Part shown: positions 40,784 to 49,885 of the stretch, one piece after another | Numbering within the stretch: position 1 is the first letter of the stretch | Layout: each line of letters starts with the position of its first letter | From: Curtobacterium flaccumfaciens pv. betae | Lineage (GTDB): Bacteria > Actinomycetota > Actinomycetes > Actinomycetales > Microbacteriaceae | Direction: 5' to 3' | Length of the DNA stretch: 64,000 nt | Assembly (NCBI RefSeq): GCF_026241855.1 | Contig: NZ_JAPJDC010000001.1 | Coordinates: 1,240,001-1,304,000, forward strand | Notes under the pieces: generated by a model | What the model saw: the letters and a program-made list of their open reading frames with translations, nothing else | The model's database searches: none | Told to the model about the DNA's origin: nothing | Made by a program: the position numbers and the translations under genes

Positions 40784-41817
40784 CCGCGGTCCACGGGACC
40801 GACGCCGCCCGGACCGTCACCGCGAGGATCGACGCGCAGCGACGCCGCACCGAACGATCCGGTACCGACCGGGCCTTCGCCGCACGCGTGCTCGCCCAGG
40901 CCGGGCACGGCCGTGACGTGCGGTTCGACGTCGAGGACGACGCCTTCCGGCTGCCGTTCCGGTTCCGCTACCGGACCCGACGGGACGGTTGCGTGAGCCT
41001 CGTCACGGCATCGGCGACCTCCGGCTTCTCCGGGGTCTTCGAGCCCATCGACCGCATCGTCGTCGGGTGGTCGAGCACCGGCGGTGTCCGCATCGCCGTC
41101 GAGGACGGCGTCGTGCTCGAGACCCGCCCGGGCACGCCCGTCCTGATGCCGACGTCCGGCGAGTTCTCGGTGCGCGCTCCGAAGGGCACGCTGCAGCTCG
41201 TGAGCATCGACCGGTCGCTCCTCGACCAGGTGCGCTCGTCGCTGGGAGCAGCGTCCGAACTGCCGACGCGGGGTGCCGAGCCCGCCGTCGCGGCCCTCGA
41301 ACACCTCCGCCGGTGCGTCGAGCAGGTGGCCGTCACCGCGACACGCGACGGGTTCACCTCCGGCGCCCGGACCGGTGCGCAGGTCGCGCTGGTCGAGGCC
41401 GTGCTCGGAGCCTTCGGGGTGCGGACGCCCGCGGTCCTCCGCCGTGCTGTGACGCCGTCGACGGTCGAGCTCGCCGAGGCCTACCTCGAAGGACACTGCG
41501 AGCGGACGTTGTGCCTGGCCGACATCTGCGATGCCGTGGGTGTGAGCCCGCGGACCCTGCAGACGGCCTTCATGCGGGAACACGGCGTCTCACCGATGAC
41601 GTTCCTGCTACGGATGCGGCTCGACCGGGTGCACGCGGTGCTGGAATCCGGCAGCCGGCACGAGACCAGTGTGAGCGAGGCCGCGATGGCCTGGGGCTTC
41701 CGGCACCTCGGGCGGTTCTCGGGGACGTACTTCCGCCGGTTCGGGGAGTACCCGGGGCAGACGTTGCGTGCATCGTCCGGTCGGTGCGCGGACGGTCCGG
41801 AGCGCCACGCGGGCTGA
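40777..41817 (+). CDS. AraC-family transcriptional regulator
   Basis: A 346-residue regulator. The N-terminal half (about residues 20-190) fits the AraC-binding-like domain, including FRLPFRFRYRTRRDG and LMPTSGEFSVRAPKG. The C-terminal double HTH (about 235-335) reads LCLADICDAVGVSPRTLQTAFMREHGVSPMTFLLRMRLDRVHAVLE, then SVSEAAMAWGFRHLGRFSGTYFRRFGEYPGQTL. GTG 40777 is chosen because it overlaps the upstream stop; frames extending further upstream would run through the small gene. Its target is unknown; the desaturase gene lies 134 bases downstream. Confidence 0.85.
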   Translation: MLTAVHGTDAARTVTARIDAQRRRTERSGTDRAFAARVLAQAGHGRDVRFDVEDDAFRLPFRFRYRTRRDGCVSLVTASATSGFSGVFEPIDRIVVGWSSTGGVRIAVEDGVVLETRPGTPVLMPTSGEFSVRAPKGTLQLVSIDRSLLDQVRSSLGAASELPTRGAEPAVAALEHLRRCVEQVAVTATRDGFTSGARTGAQVALVEAVLGAFGVRTPAVLRRAVTPSTVELAEAYLEGHCERTLCLADICDAVGVSPRTLQTAFMREHGVSPMTFLLRMRLDRVHAVLESGSRHETSVSEAAMAWGFRHLGRFSGTYFRRFGEYPGQTLRASSGRCADGPERHAG

Positions 41818-41874
41818 GTTCGTGCACTACGCAACGTGTTCTGGACACCACGGTGAACACGCAAGTTCGGCCCC

Positions 41875-41880
41875 TAGGGT
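41875..41880 (+). promoter_or_regulatory. Candidate -10 box of the desaturase operon
   Basis: TAGGGT lies 71 bases before the desaturase ATG and would leave a 5' leader of about 65 bases, unlike the leaderless genes nearby. A leader of this length could be a temperature-responsive element; no clear structure was identified by eye. Confidence 0.4.
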
Positions 41881-41951
41881 CGCCGCAAGCGCAATCGCGT
41901 GAACTCCCTCGAACCGGTTGAAGGACCGATCCGTACCGGAAGGCGGTCCAC

Positions 41952-43061
41952 ATGACCACCACTCCGCTCGCTCCGGGTTACACCCGCACTCGTCCCGCTA
42001 CGGGGGCCCGCAAGGGCACCTCGACCTACTCCGCGCTCCTGGCGCAGGTGAAGGAGAACGGCCTCCTGCGCCGTCGTACCGGTTTCTACTGGGCACTCTT
42101 CGGCGCACTCGTCGGCAGCCTCGCCCTCGCCTGGGTCGCGTTCGCGTTCCTCGGAGACTCGTGGTTCCAGCTCATCGTGGCCGGCGCGCTGGGCGTGCTC
42201 TTCACACAGTTCGCGTTCCTGTCGCACGAGGCTGCGCACCGTCAGGTGTTCGAGTCCCAGAAGTGGAACGACCGCGCGGGCCGCTGGCTCGGCACGTTCC
42301 TCGTGGGCCTGAGCTACTCGTGGTGGATGAACAAGCACACCCGCCACCACGGCAACCCCAACACCGTCGGCAAGGACCCGGACATCGCCCCCGACGGCAT
42401 CCGGTTCCTGCCCGAGGACGCCGCCGCCGTCAAGGGCGGCGCGATGAAGACCTTCATGCGCTTCCAGGGGTGGCTCTTCTTCCCCCTCCTCACGCTCGAG
42501 GGCCTGAACCTGCACCGCTACGCCGTGATGTCGATCGTCACCGGCAACGGCACCAAGGCCGACAAGAAGCACCGCCTCATCGAGGGCGCCCTGCTCGTGG
42601 CGCGTTTCGCGATCTACCTGACGGTCGTGTTCTGGTTCCTGCCGTTCGGGATGGCGTGTGCGTTCCTCGGGGTGCAGCTGGCCGTGTTCGGCGTGATGAT
42701 GGGTGCTTCGTTCGCCCCGAACCACAAGGGCATGCCGACCATCGCGCACGACGCGAAGGTCGACTTCTTCTCCCGTCAGGTGCGCACCTCGCGCAACATC
42801 CGTGGCGGCTGGTGGGTGTCGTTCCTGATGGGTGGGCTGAACTACCAGGTCGAGCACCACCTGTTCCCGTCGATGCCGCGTCCGGCGCTGAAGCAGGCCC
42901 GCCTGCTCGTCCGTGACCACTGCGACACCCTGGACGTGCCCTACACCGAGACCACGCTGCTGCGTTCGTACGGGATCGTCGTCCGGTACCTCAACCGCGT
43001 CGGTCTCGCCGCCCGCGACCCCTTCGCGTGCCCCATGGTCGCGCAGCTGCGCATCCACTGA
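41952..43061 (+). CDS. Membrane fatty-acid desaturase (acyl-lipid/acyl-CoA type)
   Basis: A 369-residue membrane di-iron desaturase. The three histidine boxes are H92-EAA-H96, H129-TRHH133 and QVEHH at about residues 299-303, the last spelled QxxHH as in front-end and omega-type acyl-lipid desaturases. Four hydrophobic stretches (about 48-66, 73-90, 200-222, 225-243) fit the family. It introduces a double bond into membrane lipid acyl chains and so keeps membranes fluid in the cold. GGAAGG lies before the ATG. A cold-shock gene starts 16 bases after its stop. Confidence 0.92.
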   Translation: MTTTPLAPGYTRTRPATGARKGTSTYSALLAQVKENGLLRRRTGFYWALFGALVGSLALAWVAFAFLGDSWFQLIVAGALGVLFTQFAFLSHEAAHRQVFESQKWNDRAGRWLGTFLVGLSYSWWMNKHTRHHGNPNTVGKDPDIAPDGIRFLPEDAAAVKGGAMKTFMRFQGWLFFPLLTLEGLNLHRYAVMSIVTGNGTKADKKHRLIEGALLVARFAIYLTVVFWFLPFGMACAFLGVQLAVFGVMMGASFAPNHKGMPTIAHDAKVDFFSRQVRTSRNIRGGWWVSFLMGGLNYQVEHHLFPSMPRPALKQARLLVRDHCDTLDVPYTETTLLRSYGIVVRYLNRVGLAARDPFACPMVAQLRIH

Positions 43062-43077
43062 CGCCGTGCTGACCGCC

Positions 43078-43287
43078 ATGCCGACGGGCACCGTCAAGTG
43101 GTTCGACCACAGCAAGGGGTTCGGCTTCATCCACCCCGACGACGGGTCCCAGGACCTGTTCGCGCACTTCTCCAGCATCGTCGCGGCGACCGGCTCCCCG
43201 CCGCTCGCCCAGGACGACCACGTGCAGTACGAGATCGGGCCCGGCAAGAAGGGCCCGCAGGCGGACAACATCTCGATCATCCGCTGA
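43078..43287 (+). CDS. Cold-shock protein (CspA family)
   Basis: A 69-residue OB-fold nucleic-acid chaperone: TVKWFDHSKGFGFIHPDDGSQDLFAHFS. RNP1 is KGFGFI; RNP2 is DLFAHFS in place of the usual DVFVHFS. The C-terminal half has an extra Ala-Thr-Gly-Ser loop. No clear Shine-Dalgarno sequence lies before ATG 43078, so translation may depend on the upstream desaturase; GTG 43066 is an alternative start. It is followed after 11 bases by a strong palindromic hairpin. Csp proteins melt RNA structure on cold shock, matching the desaturase partner. Confidence 0.93.
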   Translation: MPTGTVKWFDHSKGFGFIHPDDGSQDLFAHFSSIVAATGSPPLAQDDHVQYEIGPGKKGPQADNISIIR

Positions 43288-43298
43288 TCGGCACCACC

Positions 43299-43339
43299 AC
43301 GAGCAACGCCCCGACCGGTCCGGTCGGGGCGTTGCTCGT
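43299..43339 (+). terminator. Strong hairpin after the cold-shock gene
   Basis: Perfect arms of 20 bases around a single central T (43319), with stem sequence ACGAGCAACGCCCCGACCGG. It begins 11 bases after the csp stop. It is not a member of the repeated palindrome family and appears to be a dedicated terminator. Confidence 0.85.
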
Positions 43340-43472
43340 TGCGCGAGTGGCCGCGGCCGACCGAGTCTCGCCCTGCCGGACGGACGGCAGCTCCCGGTGC
43401 CCGCAACGTGACCGCGGAACCGAGTCTCGGCAGCGGCGCCCGCGCCCGCCCCCGCCTGCGGGCTGGGCTGTG

Positions 43473-43493
43473 TTTCGCGCTGAGCGACAGTTC
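43473..43493. repeat. 21-bp dispersed repeat, left copy
   Basis: Reads TTTCGCGCTGAGCGACAGTT plus C; the reverse complement recurs at 49757-49777 with one mismatch. It lies in the 595-base non-coding gap 43288-43882, which otherwise holds the csp hairpin, a palindrome and the 19-bp array. Confidence 0.75.
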
Positions 43494-43565
43494 TCGCGAA
43501 CGTGAGCGCGTGGGGTGTCGCCCAGCCCGTGACGACGGCGGCCGCCGGCCCGGCGCGCGACGAGA

Positions 43566-43609
43566 CGGACGGGAGGCCCGGTGCCAGCTGGCACCGGGCC
43601 TCCCGTCCG
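43566..43609. repeat. Palindrome family 1, copy 8 (subtype B)
   Basis: A perfect 44-bp palindrome centred at 43587.5 with the GCCCGG/CCGGGC stem variant also seen at 21234. It is more than 270 bases from either convergent gene end. Confidence 0.96.
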
Positions 43610-43653
43610 CCTGCGCGCCCGTTCTTTCCCATCGCAAGCGCGTTGGTTCGCAA

Positions 43654-43796
43654 GAACGGGCGTACCTGGTCGAAAGAACTCACCAGGTACGCCCGGTTCC
43701 ACCAGGCACGCCCGGTTCTGCCAGGTACGCCCGGTTCTGCCAGGTACGCCCGGTTCTGCCAGGTACGCCCGGTTCTGCCAGGTACGCCCGGTTCCA
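43654..43796. repeat. 19-bp tandem repeat array with an inverted leading copy
   Basis: Six head-to-tail units of CCAGGTACGCCCGGTTCTG start at 43683, 43702, 43721, 43740, 43759 and 43778. The three inner T-form units are identical, the first and last end in CCA, and a seventh partial unit follows. At 43654-43670 one unit lies in reverse (GAACGGGCGTACCTGGT), able to pair with any unit of the array. The period is not divisible by three and no gene is credible here. Confidence 0.92.
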
Positions 43797-43882
43797 CCAG
43801 GCGCACGACGCTCGGCGCGCAACGCAAGTCGGCCCGGACCGCGCTGCTGCGTGGTCCGGGCCGACTGTGGTGGTGCGGGGTG

Positions 43883-44563
43883 TTACTTGATCTGGGCGGT
43901 GATGGTGGCGGTGCCGACGAGCAGGCCGCGCTTGACGGCGTCGGTGCCGAAGGTCTTGTTCAGCAGGCCGGCGGCGTCTTCGGAGATGTGGACGGTGGTG
44001 CCGGTGAGGATGGCGTTGTCGCCCTCGAGCTGGAGGGGCTTGAGGGAGCCGCCGTGCAGCTCGAACAGGAACGCGTTGGCCGCGGCGACCTTGCCGTTGA
44101 CGAGGACGTCGCCGTAGAGCTTGGACGAGCCCGGGTTCACGACGAAGTTCTCCAGCGTGACGGTGGTGTCGCCGGCCTTCAGGGTCAGCCCCGAGTCGTC
44201 GTGGTTCAGCAGCCCCTGCACGTACGGGCGGTAGTTGCCATCCGGGGACCAGTAGGTGACCGATCCGGCGGTGATCGGGAACGACACCGACCCGTCAGCC
44301 AGGGTCGCATCGCCGGAGACGCCGGGGGTGAGCTTCAGGGCGGTGAGGGCGTCGGTGAAGCCGGAGTCGAGCTTCACGGCGGTGGAGCCACCGAGGACCT
44401 CGGGGACCGAGGCGACGGGTGCGGGGATCTTCGACGACGACGAGGACACCGTGTGCACGTTCGGGGTCGCGGCCTGGGCGGAGGAGATCCCGAACGCGGC
44501 ACCGCCGAGGACGAGGGCGCCGGTCGTGGCGAGGGTGAGGGAGGTCTTGAGGCTCTTACGCAT
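43883..44563 (-). CDS. Secreted hypothetical protein
   Basis: A 226-residue exported protein. The signal peptide MRKSLKTSLTLATTGALVLGG ends at SSAQA (likely cleavage after residue 31). The mature part is beta-rich: FPITAGSVTYWSPDGNYRPYVQGLLNHDDSGLTLKAGDTTVTLENFVVNPGSSKLYGDV, and a later GTDAVKRGLLVGTATITA. The G-x-x-x-H-x-x-S-G-L-T-L pattern resembles a group of actinobacterial secreted beta-sandwich proteins of unknown function. There is no cysteine, no cell-wall anchor and no recognised enzyme motif. AAAGGA precedes ATG 44563. It stands alone, facing the csp gene. Confidence 0.8.
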   Translation of the reverse strand: MRKSLKTSLTLATTGALVLGGAAFGISSAQAATPNVHTVSSSSSKIPAPVASVPEVLGGSTAVKLDSGFTDALTALKLTPGVSGDATLADGSVSFPITAGSVTYWSPDGNYRPYVQGLLNHDDSGLTLKAGDTTVTLENFVVNPGSSKLYGDVLVNGKVAAANAFLFELHGGSLKPLQLEGDNAILTGTTVHISEDAAGLLNKTFGTDAVKRGLLVGTATITAQIK

Positions 44564-44749
44564 CGTGATCAGTCCTTTGCTGTTGTCGCGCTCGGCGCGG
44601 TTGCTGTGTGCGCGCCGAACACACCCTTGGTGGGGTGGAGAACCAGCGATGTGCGGCTGGTGAGCGCTCCGGGTGTTTCCCGGTCGTTGCAGGTGATTCG
44701 GCGTCGTCCGCCAGACGGATTGGAACGAGTTCTCCGGGCCTGTCGCCCC

Positions 44750-44755
44750 TAGGCT
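44750..44755 (+). promoter_or_regulatory. -10 hexamer TAGGCT for a leaderless start at 44762
   Basis: TAGGCT, six bases (CGGGTC), then ATG. Confidence 0.65.
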
Positions 44756-44761
44756 CGGGTC

Positions 44762-45277
44762 ATGCGGGGAACAACGATCCGACCGACCACGGAGGACGAC
44801 TGGGAGTCCGTCCGGGCACTGCGGCTCGAGATGCTCCGGGACACCCCGAAGGCGTACGGGGAGCGGCTCGCCGACGCGGAGCGGCTGCAGGAGCGTGACT
44901 GGCGTCGACGCGGCCGCCGTGAGCACGACGTCGGCGGGACCACCCTCGCCGCGATCGACGCCGACGGCCGGTGGCTCGGGACGATGGGGGTGTTCGTGCC
45001 CGGCCCCCGAGTCGGGCCGCTCCTGGTCGGCGTCTACGTCGCACCGTCGCACCGGGGTCGCACCGCCGGTGTCGCCGATGCGCTGCTCGACGAGATCGAG
45101 GTGTGGGCGGCTGCACACGGGTCGGCACTTCGGCTGCACGTGCACGAGGGGAACACCCGTGCGCAGGCCTTCTACGCCCGACGTGGCTACGAGCCGACGG
45201 GGGCGACCGAGGCGTACGTCCTCGAACCGAGCGAACTCGAGGTCGAGATGATCCGGCAGCTGCGGGGATCGCTGTGA
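44762..45277 (+). CDS. GNAT-family N-acetyltransferase
   Basis: A 171-residue acetyltransferase. Motif A for acetyl-CoA is VYVAPSHRGRTAGVADALLDE (the R/Q-x-x-G-x-A-like loop is HRGRTAG). The typical end LHVHEGNTRAQAFYARRGYEPTG carries motif B. The acceptor is unknown. Its stop overlaps the HAD gene by four bases (45274-45277). The start is given by the hexamer at 44750. Confidence 0.88.
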   Translation: MRGTTIRPTTEDDWESVRALRLEMLRDTPKAYGERLADAERLQERDWRRRGRREHDVGGTTLAAIDADGRWLGTMGVFVPGPRVGPLLVGVYVAPSHRGRTAGVADALLDEIEVWAAAHGSALRLHVHEGNTRAQAFYARRGYEPTGATEAYVLEPSELEVEMIRQLRGSL

Positions 45278-45945
45278 GCGGCGGGACGGCCGGAGCTGCC
45301 GGGCCCGCCGTGCGGTGGCTGCTGCTCGACGTGGGCGGGGTCCTCGAACTCGTCGACGACGCCGCCTGGCCCGGACGCTTCCGAGCGCGGTGGGCCGAGC
45401 GTCTCGGGATGACGACGGACGACTTCTCCGCTCGCCTCGTCGCGGCCGACCTGCCCGACGCCTCCCGTCGGACCGGCGTCGTCGACCGGTACTGGGGCGC
45501 GATCGGTACGGCGCTCGGGCTGGGGGCCGACCAGCTCGCCGTCATGCGGGCCGACTTCTGGGATGCGTACTGCGGAACCCTGAACCAGCCGTTGTACGAC
45601 TTCCTCGCCGGACTCCGCGGCACGATCGGCCTCGCGATCCTGTCGAACTCGGGCGATGGTGCTCGAGAGGAAGAGGAGCGGCGCTTCCGGTTCTCGGCGG
45701 TGTTCGACCCGATCTGCTACTCCCACGAGATCGGTGTGAACAAGCCCGATGCCGACGCGTTCCGGATCACCCTCGAGCGCCTCGGGGCTGACCCGGACGA
45801 GGTGTTCTTCGTGGACGACGTGCCCGAGAACATCGAGGCCGCACGTGCGCTCGGCATCGGGGCGCACCTGCACGTCGACACCGACGAGACGATCCGGGTG
45901 CTCGGTGCGGTCGTGCGGGGGAGCGGCCGGGCGACCGGGCGCTGA
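45274..45945 (+). CDS. HAD-family hydrolase
   Basis: A 223-residue haloacid-dehalogenase-type protein. Motif I reads WLLLDVGGVLEL: the second acid of the usual DxD is replaced by Gly (D-V-G-G-V), as in many HAD-IA proteins annotated as phosphatases. Motif II is AILSNSGD and motif III/IV VNKPDADAFRITLERLGADPDEVFFVDDVPENIEAA. The first Asp is kept, so activity on a phosphorylated metabolite is likely. It is coupled to the acetyltransferase by a GTGA overlap. Confidence 0.85.
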   Translation: MSGGTAGAAGPAVRWLLLDVGGVLELVDDAAWPGRFRARWAERLGMTTDDFSARLVAADLPDASRRTGVVDRYWGAIGTALGLGADQLAVMRADFWDAYCGTLNQPLYDFLAGLRGTIGLAILSNSGDGAREEEERRFRFSAVFDPICYSHEIGVNKPDADAFRITLERLGADPDEVFFVDDVPENIEAARALGIGAHLHVDTDETIRVLGAVVRGSGRATGR

Positions 45946-45992
45946 CGGCGGTCTTCGTGAGCATGCCGAGACGGATGCGGCATGATCGGTCC

Positions 45993-47735
<1,743 letters not shown>

Positions 47736-47747
47736 CGGAGATCACCC

Positions 47748-48287
47748 ATGGTCGTCGTGCTGCGCCCGTGGTCGCTCGACGATGCGGCTGCGCTCGTCGC
47801 CGCCAGCCGGTCGGACCCGGACCTCGCGACGCAGTTCCCGGACGTCGGGCTCGGCGACGATGAACAGGCCCGCGCGCACATCAGGGGCGCCCTGCGGTTC
47901 GACGAGCAGGCGAAGAACTGGGCGGTCGTGGAGGACGGAGTCGCGGTCGGCAACGTCGGACTCGCGGCGATCGAGTTCCGGCACGCCACGGCGTGGGCGC
48001 ACTACTGGTTGGCGGCCGGTGCTCGCGGCCGTGGGCTCGCCGCTCGTGCGTTGACGAGTGTGTCGACCTGGGGCTTCGATGCCGGGCTCTTCCGCCTCGA
48101 ACTCGGACACCGCTCGAACAACCCCGCGTCGTGTCGAGTCGCCACGATCGCCGGGTTCCGCGCGGAGGGCGTCGAACGGCAGAAGCTCCGGTACGGCTCG
48201 GAGCGGTTCGACGTGGAGACGCACGCCCGGCTGGCGACCGATCCGGTGCCGGACCTGTCCGGTTTCGCGGTCCGGACGACGTCCTGA
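47748..48287 (+). CDS. RimJ/RimL-type GNAT acetyltransferase
   Basis: A 179-residue acetyltransferase of the ribosomal-protein-alanine type: VVVLRPWSLDDAAALVAASRSDPDLATQFP, VGNVGLAAIEFRHATAWAHYWLAAGARGRGLAARALTSVS (acetyl-CoA motif ARGRGLA) and ELGHRSNNPASCRVATIAGFRAEG. It follows the synthetase gene by 12 bases and may be co-transcribed. Substrate unknown. Confidence 0.87.
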   Translation: MVVVLRPWSLDDAAALVAASRSDPDLATQFPDVGLGDDEQARAHIRGALRFDEQAKNWAVVEDGVAVGNVGLAAIEFRHATAWAHYWLAAGARGRGLAARALTSVSTWGFDAGLFRLELGHRSNNPASCRVATIAGFRAEGVERQKLRYGSERFDVETHARLATDPVPDLSGFAVRTTS

Positions 48288-48306
48288 CGGCTGCCCCGGT
48301 CAGTCC

Positions 48307-48312
48307 TAGGCT
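48307..48312 (+). promoter_or_regulatory. -10 hexamer TAGGCT for a leaderless start at 48319
   Basis: TAGGCT, six bases (CGACAC), then GTG. A CTGACG box 16 bases upstream (48285-48290) can serve as -35, overlapping the end of the preceding gene. Confidence 0.65.
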
Positions 48313-48318
48313 CGACAC

Positions 48319-49179
48319 GTGGAACTGATCGAGGACGCCTCGCGCGGCGACTGGTTGCTGGCCCGGGCCGGCTCGTTCGCCTCGTTCGGCGGCGTCGCGG
48401 GCACCGGGTTCGAGGCGTACGCCCGGATCCTGCACCCGCTCCGAGCGGACCGCGAGGACCGGACGACCGTGGACGAGTACGACGAGCACCCGGTCCTCGA
48501 GTCGACCGAGTGGCGCTGGGCCGACGTCGCCGAGCGCACCCGTCGGACGATCGACCCGCTCGTGTCGTGGCAGACGCTCAGCGGTCGGGACGACGAGTCT
48601 GACCTGCCCTTCGACGACGGCTGGGTCGTCCATCCACCCGAAGAGGGCTGGTACGAGCCGAGGCAACTCGCCGCGCTCACCGAGCTCCTCGCCAAGGCGA
48701 CGTCGACCCCGGACGACCTGGTCGGGGCGATCTGGGACGGATGGGGGGACCTGAACGGGACGTCGACGTTGGGCTTCGGGTGGCAGGGGAGCGGCGAGCC
48801 GACGGCGGCCGAGCGCGTTGAGATGCAGGCGCACATCGACCGGGGGCAGGCGCAGCACCGGCGGGAGCAGGCCGCGCTCCAGGAGTCGCTCGCGGGTCCG
48901 CGCTTCCTGTGGCCGGCCCGCGAGTGCTCCCTGCTCTCCATGTCCCTGCCGCAGCTCAGCGACCCGTCCTGGACGGACGACGCCCGCGTGGGCACGTACG
49001 TCGGCTTCGGGCACACCCCGCAGATGCTCTGGCCCGAGGGGCACGAGTGGGTGCTCGCCACCGAGATCGACTGGGACTCGACGATCGTCGCCGGGTCGCG
49101 GTCGCTCGTCGACGCGATCCTCGCCGATGCCCGGTTCGAGGCGTACGAGGTCGACGCGGACGCTTCCCCGTCCTCGTGA
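48319..49179 (+). CDS. Hypothetical protein
   Basis: A 286-residue acidic, tryptophan-rich soluble protein. It contains DWLLARAGSFASFGGVAGTGFEAYARILHPL, GWVVHPPEEGWYEPRQLAALTELLAKAT, ECSLLSMSLPQLSDPSW, PQMLWPEGHEWVLATEIDWDSTIVAG and SLVDAIL. I do not recognise a characterised family, though similar proteins of this length are common in actinobacteria. There is no membrane segment. The start is set by the hexamer at 48307. Confidence 0.78.
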   Translation: MELIEDASRGDWLLARAGSFASFGGVAGTGFEAYARILHPLRADREDRTTVDEYDEHPVLESTEWRWADVAERTRRTIDPLVSWQTLSGRDDESDLPFDDGWVVHPPEEGWYEPRQLAALTELLAKATSTPDDLVGAIWDGWGDLNGTSTLGFGWQGSGEPTAAERVEMQAHIDRGQAQHRREQAALQESLAGPRFLWPARECSLLSMSLPQLSDPSWTDDARVGTYVGFGHTPQMLWPEGHEWVLATEIDWDSTIVAGSRSLVDAILADARFEAYEVDADASPSS

Positions 49180-49216
49180 GGGCCCGAACATCAGCGATGC
49201 AGCCCGGCCGAGACGG

Positions 49217-49222
49217 TATCGT
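49217..49222 (+). promoter_or_regulatory. -10 hexamer TATCGT for a leaderless start at 49229
   Basis: TATCGT, six bases (CGAGTA), then ATG. Confidence 0.6.
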
Positions 49223-49228
49223 CGAGTA

Positions 49229-49714
49229 ATGATCAGGTCCATCCGCCGCGGCGAACGGCCCGCCGTGTCCGACGCCGGTCCCCAGCGTCAGCTCACCGAC
49301 CGCGCGACGCCGGAACTGTGGGGAGCGCTCGTCGGGAGTGCCGTCGCGCTGCCCGGCGTCGAAGAGGGGCACAGCCAGGTGTCGCCGGCGTCGTCACGCG
49401 CGTTGTTCCTGCGCGATCAGCTCGACCACGTCGTCCCGTGGACGTCACTGGCGCCGGACGGACGACTCGAGCCCGTGCACCTGCACGGCGTCGAGGACAC
49501 CTCGGTCCACCTCTGCCTCCCGGTCGCACGGGGAGCCGAACTGACCGAGCTCGGCTGGGCGATCCCGCACCAGTACGAGGACCACGGGACCGAGTTCATG
49601 GTCTACGGCCCGCGCAACGTCGAGGAACTCGCGGTCGTGCTGTCGATCATCGAGGAGAGCCTCGCGTTCGCTCGCGACCCTGGCGACGAACGCCCGGCGC
49701 ACCACCCCGCCTGA
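49229..49714 (+). CDS. DUF5519 (luciferase-domain) protein
   Basis: A 161-residue protein. Residues 25-150 match the DUF5519/'luciferase family' module: LVGSAVALPGVEEGHSQVSPASSRALFLRD, the histidine-rich DTSVHLCLPVARGAELTELGWAIPHQYEDHGTEFMVYGPRNVEELAVVLSIIEESLAFA. Despite the family label, no light-emitting activity is implied. It has no signal peptide. The Arg-rich head (MIRSIRRGERP) may be disordered. It stands alone upstream of an ABC exporter pair. Confidence 0.78.
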   Translation: MIRSIRRGERPAVSDAGPQRQLTDRATPELWGALVGSAVALPGVEEGHSQVSPASSRALFLRDQLDHVVPWTSLAPDGRLEPVHLHGVEDTSVHLCLPVARGAELTELGWAIPHQYEDHGTEFMVYGPRNVEELAVVLSIIEESLAFARDPGDERPAHHPA

Positions 49715-49756
49715 TCACTTCGCGTCCAGCGACACCTCACGGCCGGCCGCGCGCGT

Positions 49757-49777
49757 GAACTGTCGCCCAGCGCGAAA
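49757..49777. repeat. 21-bp dispersed repeat, right copy
   Basis: Inverted match (20 of 21) to 43473-43493, beginning GAACTGTCGCCCAGCGCG. It lies between the DUF5519 gene and the ABC ATPase gene. Confidence 0.75.
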
Positions 49778-49872
49778 ACCCGCCCGCACCCGCACCCGCG
49801 CCACCCCCGCGTCACCCTGTGGGAGCACACATCTCCCCCCAACGGCGGACGCGGCGACGCCGAGCGCTCCCG

Positions 49873-49878
49873 TAGCGT
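49873..49878 (+). promoter_or_regulatory. -10 hexamer TAGCGT for a leaderless start at 49886
   Basis: TAGCGT, seven bases, then the GTG of the ABC ATPase gene. Confidence 0.55.
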
Positions 49879-49885
49879 CGAGGCC

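Noticed and set aside
43654..43796. CRISPR array
   Set aside because: Units are contiguous 19-mers with no unique spacers, and no cas gene is present.
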